57,805 nucleotides of DNA, taken from the NCBI GenBank assembly GCA_044449065.1, contig JBIOHP010000025.1:1-57805 (forward strand). The letters run 5' to 3'. The notes beneath the pieces are model-generated. The model searched no databases and was not told the origin of the DNA. It saw nothing but the letters and a program-made list of their open reading frames with translations. Of this stretch, positions 52,659 to 57,805 are shown in pieces. The position numbers were made by a program, and so were the translations under genes. Position 1 is the first letter of the stretch. Every line of letters begins with the position of its first letter. The DNA comes from JBIOHP01 sp044449065 (GTDB lineage Bacteria; Bacteroidota; Ignavibacteria; UBA10030; SZUA-254).

Positions 52659-52859
52659 ATGCCCGCTTTCGGTCAAATCAATCTGAAATATCTCATTCAC
52701 TGCCTGAAATTTATAAGTCTCGGTTCTCCGTATCAGGTCACGTCGGCTCAAGATTTGGATAGTCAACAAGAAGCTATTGCGGCGTCATGCCGCCAAGATG
52801 AAAAACAGATTTGTTACGTGGCGAACAACGCTAGGCGCAAACTTGACAGTGAGAGTTAA
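52659..52859 (+). pseudogene. hicA: Decayed HicA-like toxin gene
   Basis: The first 25 residues (MPAFGQINLKYLIHCLKF...SLGSPY) match the HicA start (MPxFGxI...LI..L..LG..GPY), but the His-containing catalytic part (GGKHxF) is absent in all frames. The rest is unlike HicA. The 66-codon frame continues into unrelated sequence. A nearby frame reads NLTVRVN, reminiscent of the HicA LTVRIP strand, so a rearrangement is possible. Confidence 0.5.
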
Positions 52860-52927
52860 TGCCTTATGAATGATGTTGTTCGTCTTCTCCTTCTTATCGC
52901 CCCGAATATTGTAATTTTACCCAACCA

Positions 52928-53233
52928 TTAATAAATTGGATCCTGTCCTTCCTGTGTTGAACCCGAAGTATCCGATCCGGGATCTCCGCCCCCTGCATCG
53001 TCGGTATTGTCATTGGGTTGGGGTTCATCCTGTTTCACCCTAACAGTCGCCATAAGTGCCCTTAGGCTACTTAATAAGTGGTTAGTTTTAGGATGCTTCT
53101 TATCAAGGGTTCTTTCAGCGGTACGAATTCCACCACTACCAGCCGGTGGGTTTTGTCCTATGAGACGGAAGAATCCCCTCAAAGAGAAGTTGGCATTGGG
53201 GAAACTCGTGTTGGGGAAATTGGGGGCGGTCAT
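52928..53233 (-). CDS. Small protein downstream of the GVYG surface protein
   Basis: A 101-residue protein. Its N-terminus is Asn/Pro/Phe-rich, followed by a helical part (TNHLLSSLRALMATV) and an acidic low-complexity tail (QPNDNTDDAGGGDPGSDTSGS). No known domain. It begins 13 bp after the larger gene, so the two are one operon. Function unknown. Confidence 0.45.
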   Translation of the reverse strand: MTAPNFPNTSFPNANFSLRGFFRLIGQNPPAGSGGIRTAERTLDKKHPKTNHLLSSLRALMATVRVKQDEPQPNDNTDDAGGGDPGSDTSGSTQEGQDPIY

Positions 53234-53246
53234 GATTGTTTTCGTC

Positions 53247-54041
53247 CTATTGTAATGCTATCAGAATTGGAATAAGGCCTTGTCCATCCCGCAGGGGGTG
53301 TAATGCTTTTCCAATTACTGCCCCAAATGCTTTGAAAGGATCGCATGCTTTCATTGCATGCCCGGGCGTCGGCGATGTAGTAAGCAAATCGCCTACCTCG
53401 ATGGGGGAATATTTTGCGTCCACCTTGCAACATACCTTGCCTGTAAGTGCTACTGGCAACCGATTAGTTTGGGAGCGCTGATTATCGAGAACGATCGCAG
53501 GTCGGTAGTTACCAGCGCCGCAGACCACACCCGCTACTTTCTTGTCGTACGACTCGTCACCGGGCCGTAGCTGACCCTGCTTATTGAGTACAACAACAGT
53601 ACCTGGTTCAATGATTTCACCGTCCTGCGAACCAAACTCCTCTGCGATATCACCTAAAAGAACATCGCCCGTTGGCGAGGTCATATTTAAGTTTCCAGTG
53701 ATCTCGACGTCGCCTATGAATTTACCGGCCAATCCGCTGCCGAAACTTCGGCCCTGCACGGCCACCCCAGTACTGGTTTCACCGCGAATGCCATAGCCTC
53801 CGCCAGTGCAGTCTCCATAAACACCGGTCGCCGTATCGCTTGTGCCATGCCCGATCACGCCCTGCTGATCGCTTTCCCCGTACACACCTGCGTGTTGCTT
53901 ATATGTAGGGTCCTCACCCGCTAACAATCCTTTGGCATTGCTAAATTCATTTACACCTGTTACACCCCCTTGGTGTTCATTGTTCGATGAACCGTTTAAC
54001 TGGTTTATATTTTGTACGGTTACGGGTACGGGCGGCGCCAT
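53247..54041 (-). CDS. Surface/tail-type protein with GVYG repeats
   Basis: A 264-residue protein. Short repeats HAGVYGESDQQGVIGHG, TGVYGDCTGGGYGIRGE and TGVAVQGRS form a beta-solenoid-like part as in phage tail-fibre and bacterial surface proteins. The C-terminal half has SPIEVGDLLTTSPTPGHAMKA, a domain common in large extracellular proteins of FCB bacteria and cyanobacteria. No signal peptide is visible. It could be a surface or particle protein; the role is unclear. Confidence 0.65.
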   Translation of the reverse strand: MAPPVPVTVQNINQLNGSSNNEHQGGVTGVNEFSNAKGLLAGEDPTYKQHAGVYGESDQQGVIGHGTSDTATGVYGDCTGGGYGIRGETSTGVAVQGRSFGSGLAGKFIGDVEITGNLNMTSPTGDVLLGDIAEEFGSQDGEIIEPGTVVVLNKQGQLRPGDESYDKKVAGVVCGAGNYRPAIVLDNQRSQTNRLPVALTGKVCCKVDAKYSPIEVGDLLTTSPTPGHAMKACDPFKAFGAVIGKALHPLRDGQGLIPILIALQ

Positions 54042-54383
54042 CTTGATTAATCTCCTTTAATAAATAATATTGTTGAGAAAATGTTTTTTAATGCTTTGAA
54101 TGTAATCAGGTAAACAGAACTGATATAAATAATTCTAAAAAAGTTGAATCAAAAAGTCAATGGTAAAATGCATTTTTAGAAATTTTTAATGGGAAGGGAT
54201 TGTTTATGTTAGGATAAATTAATGAAACGGTAATATCTTCGAGGGCTCGATGAACTACCCCGCCGCAAGCAGCGGAGTATCTCGTTTTCTTGATTTTAAT
54301 GAATTCTCGCCCCAAGGGGTGGGGAATTCCACCCAAAGAGATTAAATTGTCGTCGATATCATGCTAATTAAAGCGGATGAAGG
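54042..54383. other. Repeat-containing gap upstream of the GVYG gene
   Basis: 342 bp without a gene. The first half is AT-rich and should hold the promoter. At about 54250-54345 a composite of GC-rich palindromes lies (CCCGCCGCAAGCAGCGGAG and GAATTCTCGCCCC / GGGGTGGGGAATTC). Confidence 0.55.
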
Positions 54384-56246
54384 TCAATCTACCTCTATCG
54401 CTTCAACTTTCTTTTTCGACATTCTCATACGCTCGTTGTGATCGAGAAGTTTTTTCCGTAACCGCAATGACTTCGGCGTAATCTCGATATACTCGTCGCT
54501 CGAGATCCATTCGATCGCCTGTTCGAGCGAGTGAAGCAGCGGCGGCTCAAGCCGGATCGCCTCATCCGCCCCGCTGGCGCGCATGTTCGATAGCTGCTTT
54601 GCCTTGCAGACGTTGACAATAATATCTTCGTCTCGCGCGTTCTCTCCGACAATCATTCCTTTATACACGCGAATTCCCGGCTCGATAAAAAACGTGATGC
54701 GTTCCTGCAGTTTAAACATTGCGTAACCGGTAGAAGAGCCGTCTTCCAATTGCACAACGGCGCCTTTGTGGCGCGTGGATAATTCGCCGCGGAACGGCTC
54801 ATACCCGTGGAAGTTATGATGAAGAATGCCGGTTCCTTTTGTTTCCGTCATAAATTCCGAGCGGAAACCGAGCAGCCCTCTCGCCGGCACGACAAATTCG
54901 AGCCGGGTATTTCCCTGCGCCTGAATCATGTTTTTCATGTTCCCTTTACGGGAGCCAAGATTCTGGATAACTGTACCCGCGAATTCATCCGGCACATCGA
55001 TGATAGCATGTTCCATCGGTTCGCACAATACATCGTCGATCCGTTTATAGATAACCGTGGGCGCTGAGACCTGGAATTCAAATCCCTCCCGCCGCATCGT
55101 TTCGATGAGGATGGCAAGATGCAATTCGCCGCGGCCGCTGACTTTAAAAACATCCGGGCTATCGGTCAGCTCGACTCTCAAGCTCACATTCGACCGAAGC
55201 TCACGCGCAAGCCGCTCGCCTAAGTTTCGCGTGGTAACGTATTTCCCTTCCAGACCCGCAAAGGGGGAATTGTTCACAACGAAATTCATCGAAAGCGTCG
55301 GCTCTTCAATTGTCACAAACGGCAGCGGTGTAGGATCGGCGACATCTGCAATCGTCTCGCCGATATCAACGTCCTCCATTCCTGAAATTGCAATGATATC
55401 TCCCGCGTGCGCCTCCACAACCTCAAGGCGTTTCAATCCTTCAAACGTGTAAATTTTTGTTACTCGTGCGTCGTCAACATCGCCGCTCCGGTGGATAATT
55501 TTCATAGGAGAACCGAGTTTAATTGTGCCGCGTTCAATTCTGCCGATGCCGAGTCTTCCCAGGTAATCGTTGTAATCTATGGTGGTTACGAGCATTTTAA
55601 ACGGTCCCTCGTCATCGCCCGGGGGCGGAGGAATCTTGTTTACGATTGCCTTGAAGAGCGGTTCAAGATTCGTGCTCTCGTCGTCAAGCTCGTTTTTGGC
55701 AATACCCTGTTTTGCGATGCAATAGATGGTGGGAAAATCCAATTGTGCGCTGGTCGCTCCGAGCGAAAGAAATAATTCAAAAACTTCATCGAGCACTACA
55801 TGCGCGCGCGCATCCTTGCGGTCGATTTTGTTGATGACAACAATCGGTTGAAGATTCAACTCGAGGGATTTTTTCAGAACAAATTTTGTCCCCGGCAGCG
55901 GACCTTCCGCCGCGTCGACAAGGAGCAAAACGCCGTTGACCATTTTCAACGTGCGCTCAACTTCCCCCGCAAAATCGGCGTGACCCGGAGTATCGACAAT
56001 ATTGATTTTTATTTCTTCAGTCTTGCCGCCTTTTATTTTATTTTTATACTTGATCGCCGTGTTCTTCGCGAGGATGGTGATGCCTTTTTCGCGCTCAAGG
56101 TCGTTTGAATCCATGACGCGTTTGACCATCTCCTGGTTCTCGCGGAATGTGCCCGTTTGGCGGAGCATGTAATCCACAAGCGTCGTCTTTCCATGATCGA
56201 CGTGGGCAATGATGGCTATGTTTCTGATATTTTCTCTTGTGTGCAT
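54384..56246 (-). CDS. typA: Translational GTPase TypA/BipA
   Basis: A ribosome-binding GTPase related to EF-G that helps 50S assembly and stress growth. I start at the ATG at 56244-56246 (MHTRENIRNIAIIAHVDHGKTT), giving 620 residues, the usual size. The frame upstream to 56363 runs through a repeat (MLNQVQHD is repeat sequence) and is not real. GTPase motifs are AHVDHGKTT (G1), DTPGHADF (G3) and NKIDR (G4). The C-terminal BipA domain is complete. Confidence 0.95.
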   Translation of the reverse strand: MHTRENIRNIAIIAHVDHGKTTLVDYMLRQTGTFRENQEMVKRVMDSNDLEREKGITILAKNTAIKYKNKIKGGKTEEIKINIVDTPGHADFAGEVERTLKMVNGVLLLVDAAEGPLPGTKFVLKKSLELNLQPIVVINKIDRKDARAHVVLDEVFELFLSLGATSAQLDFPTIYCIAKQGIAKNELDDESTNLEPLFKAIVNKIPPPPGDDEGPFKMLVTTIDYNDYLGRLGIGRIERGTIKLGSPMKIIHRSGDVDDARVTKIYTFEGLKRLEVVEAHAGDIIAISGMEDVDIGETIADVADPTPLPFVTIEEPTLSMNFVVNNSPFAGLEGKYVTTRNLGERLARELRSNVSLRVELTDSPDVFKVSGRGELHLAILIETMRREGFEFQVSAPTVIYKRIDDVLCEPMEHAIIDVPDEFAGTVIQNLGSRKGNMKNMIQAQGNTRLEFVVPARGLLGFRSEFMTETKGTGILHHNFHGYEPFRGELSTRHKGAVVQLEDGSSTGYAMFKLQERITFFIEPGIRVYKGMIVGENARDEDIIVNVCKAKQLSNMRASGADEAIRLEPPLLHSLEQAIEWISSDEYIEITPKSLRLRKKLLDHNERMRMSKKKVEAIEVD

Positions 56247-56337
56247 GATAACCTTATTCTGGTACTGATAGTAATTTAATTTCTGAAATTTATGTAACAA
56301 CCGGTGGTCGTCTAGAAAGAACTTCCTTTGCTTCGAT

Positions 56338-56408
56338 GAGTCATGCTGAACTTGGTTCAGCATCTCTTTTCCCTGTTTTTAGATCCCAAAACAAGTTCGG
56401 GATGACTC
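56338..56408 (-). repeat. Composite repeat, second copy
   Basis: Reverse-oriented copy of 44361-44432: GAGTCATGCTGAACTTGG, TTCAGCATCT, then AGATCCCAAAACAAGTTCGG and GATGACT. It supplies the false N-terminal extension of typA. Confidence 0.75.
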
Positions 56409-56424
56409 CCCAAACAAGAATAAA

Positions 56425-56453
56425 AACGCCTCGAAGTTTATGATCGAGGCGTT
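56425..56453 (-). terminator. Terminator of the bacilliredoxin gene
   Basis: AACGCCTCGA (56425-56434) and TCGAGGCGTT (56444-56453) form a ten-pair stem with a nine-base loop. On the minus strand it is followed by TTTATT. This is the strongest intrinsic terminator I see in the window. Confidence 0.85.
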
Positions 56454-56505
56454 CCAAAATTATGTAGCCGTCCGGACGCGATTTATCAATCGCTCCCGGT
56501 AACCC

Positions 56506-56937
56506 TTATGATTGCTGCGGAACCGTTGAGCAGTATTTATCGAACAGATAGGTCAGCATGTCCTCGACTTCATCCGGCGCACGCCCTTCAATATCCGAGC
56601 GGTGAATCATCTGGAGAAGCTTGCCATCGCGCAGCAAAGCGAACGAGGGCGATGAAGACGGCATGCCAGTAAAATACTCTCTTGCGCGGGCTGTCGCCTC
56701 GCGATCGGTGGAGGCAAAAACAGTCGTGATTGCATCGGGTTTTACCGTGTGCGTCAGCGCCCTGCGGAGTGCGGGTCTTGCCGTGCCCCCGGCGCAGCCG
56801 CACGTCGAATTGACAAACACCAGCGTTGTGCCCGTTCCCGGCGCCAGCGCTTCATCGACTTCTGTGGGCGTAGTAAGCTCTTTTACGCCATTTTTTGTAA
56901 CTTCATCTTTCATCTGTTGAATCAGTATATCGTACAT
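56506..56937 (-). CDS. Bacilliredoxin (BrxA/BrxB family, YphP/YqiW-like)
   Basis: A 143-residue thioredoxin-fold protein. The active site is C46-G-C48 (NSTCGCAGGTARP), the CGC motif of bacilliredoxins, which remove bacillithiol or similar low-molecular thiols from protein cysteines. A complete family match (DUF1094): VFASTDREATARAREYFTGMPSSSPS. Single gene with its own terminator. Confidence 0.93.
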   Translation of the reverse strand: MYDILIQQMKDEVTKNGVKELTTPTEVDEALAPGTGTTLVFVNSTCGCAGGTARPALRRALTHTVKPDAITTVFASTDREATARAREYFTGMPSSSPSFALLRDGKLLQMIHRSDIEGRAPDEVEDMLTYLFDKYCSTVPQQS

Positions 56938-57119
56938 CGCGTGTTCCCTTTCGTATCCGTATAATAGTACAACATTAAATATATGAAATTTTTACGAGTT
57001 TTTATAACTATTTAAACACTATCTTCAGGATATTAATTTCTTATGTGTTTGTATGTTAAACTTAAATTGTTTAAGTTTGAATAAATAAATTAACGAATTT
57101 CAACCGAATTAAGCAAATA

Positions 57120-57704
57120 ATGAGAAACAACATGATTAAAATTTTGGGAATATCCGGCAGTTTACGTGAAAAATCCTTTAATTCTTCAGCTCTGAGAGCC
57201 GCACAGGAACTTGCTCCGGAGGGTGTAACCATCGAGATTTATAAAGAGATTGGCAATTATCCTCTTTATAATGACGACATAAAACAGAAGGGTTTTCCGA
57301 AGGCCGTTGAAGAGTTTGGCAAGCGGATAGCGGATGCCGACGCTGTGTTAATCGTTACGCCGGAATATAATTACTCCATTCCGGGCGTCTTGAAAAACTC
57401 AATCGACTGGGTATCGCGCCTGCCCGATCAGCCGTTCAATAATAAGCCGGTTGCGCTGATGGGCGCGTCGACCGGGATGTTCGGATCGCTGCGCGCGCAA
57501 TTGCACTTGCACTTGCACTTGCACTTGCGGCAATCGTTGTTATATCTTAACGCGCTTACCATGAACAAGCCGGAGGTGTACATTACCCGCGCGCCGGAAA
57601 AATTCAACAGCGACGGCAAGCTCACCGATGAACCGACGAGAGAAAAAATAGTTCAGCTCCTCACCGCCCTTGCCGCGTGGACGAGGCGGGTGGGGGAGAA
57701 ATAA
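57120..57704 (+). CDS. NADPH-dependent FMN reductase with an expanded (LH)n tract
   Basis: A flavodoxin-like chromate/quinone reductase type, 194 residues. ILGISGSLREKSFNSSALR binds the FMN phosphate, and TPEYNYSIPGVLKNSIDW is the family block. At about residues 128-136 four tandem TTGCAC copies (57501-57524) code Leu-His four times, where related proteins have a single AQxHLRQ. The tract is in frame. Start 57120 or 57132; no clear SD. Whether the insertion impairs the enzyme is unknown. Confidence 0.92.
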   Translation: MRNNMIKILGISGSLREKSFNSSALRAAQELAPEGVTIEIYKEIGNYPLYNDDIKQKGFPKAVEEFGKRIADADAVLIVTPEYNYSIPGVLKNSIDWVSRLPDQPFNNKPVALMGASTGMFGSLRAQLHLHLHLHLRQSLLYLNALTMNKPEVYITRAPEKFNSDGKLTDEPTREKIVQLLTALAAWTRRVGEK

Positions 57705-57753
57705 ATATTATCACAAATTGCTCAGTCCCACGGTCTCAGACTGTGTGAAAAGT

Positions 57754-57800
57754 CATTGCGAGTCCCGTCATTCTTTTTGACGGGACGTAGCAATCTCCTT
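57754..57800. repeat. Palindromic repeat at the right edge
   Basis: CATTGCGAG...GCAATCTC outer arms enclose GTCCCGTCA (57762-57770) and TGACGGGAC (57778-57786), a nine-pair stem. This CATTGCGAG type is common in FCB genomes. Confidence 0.7.
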
Positions 57801-57805
57801 ATATC

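Noticed and set aside
56247..56363. N-terminal extension of TypA
   Set aside because: The extra residues are the translation of an interspersed repeat (56338-56408); the conserved start is at 56246.

Overview
This window is the replication-origin neighbourhood of a chromosome from the FCB group (Bacteroidota/Chlorobiota). An Ignavibacteria-like lineage is my best guess. The evidence is a TonB-dependent receptor with a carboxypeptidase-regulatory N-terminal domain, a secreted protease with a sorting-type C-terminal domain, DUF721 beside recF, and sporadic Shine-Dalgarno sequences. All genes from about 3 to 28.2 kb read leftward, and the core genes from 28.7 to 45 kb read rightward. This places the origin at dnaA, where two AT-rich gaps carry DnaA-box-like sites. 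Two parS-like palindromes flank mnmG, but no parAB genes are next to them.

Left arm (1-28.2 kb): an amber-interrupted HEPN gene, then sua5 and purE, then a surface-sugar cluster (rhamnose reductase and epimerase, a sugar epimerase, a glycosyltransferase). Next is a roughly 10-kb leftward block that looks like transition-metal homeostasis: an ECF Ni/Co importer (CbiMN fusion, CbiQ, CbiO), a TonB receptor, a CDF exporter, two small Cys/His proteins, an outer-membrane protein and a zinc protease. It is followed by dinD, gyrA, a three-gene insert (RusA-like, uracil-DNA-glycosylase-like, small ORF), gyrB, DUF721 (dciA), recF, dnaN and dnaA.

Right arm: rpmH, rnpA, yidD, yidC; a frameshifted TIR-like gene; an SRPBCC protein; an exported cupredoxin-like protein and a cytochrome c; tag; then mnmE, mnmG, rsmG and murQ. 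A copy of the murQ 3' end lies about 300 bp downstream of murQ. At 45.8-48.6 kb a compact AT-rich operon encodes a Panacea/YwgA-like protein, a membrane protein, a PD-(D/E)XK nuclease-like protein and a zinc-finger TIM-barrel protein resembling tRNA-guanine transglycosylase. I recognise no described system in this set, and it is the best candidate here for an undescribed defence or nucleic-acid-modification system.

Further right are a TPR protein, an aminotransferase, a MntA-HepT toxin-antitoxin pair whose HepT has an in-frame TAG, a hicBA remnant, a surface-protein pair with GVYG-type repeats, typA, a bacilliredoxin, and an FMN reductase with an in-frame hexanucleotide repeat tract. Several families of short palindromic repeats fill the intergenic gaps. 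Taken together, four toxin- or defence-type loci are broken (two HEPN genes, hicA, the TIR-like gene) and one four-gene cassette is intact.
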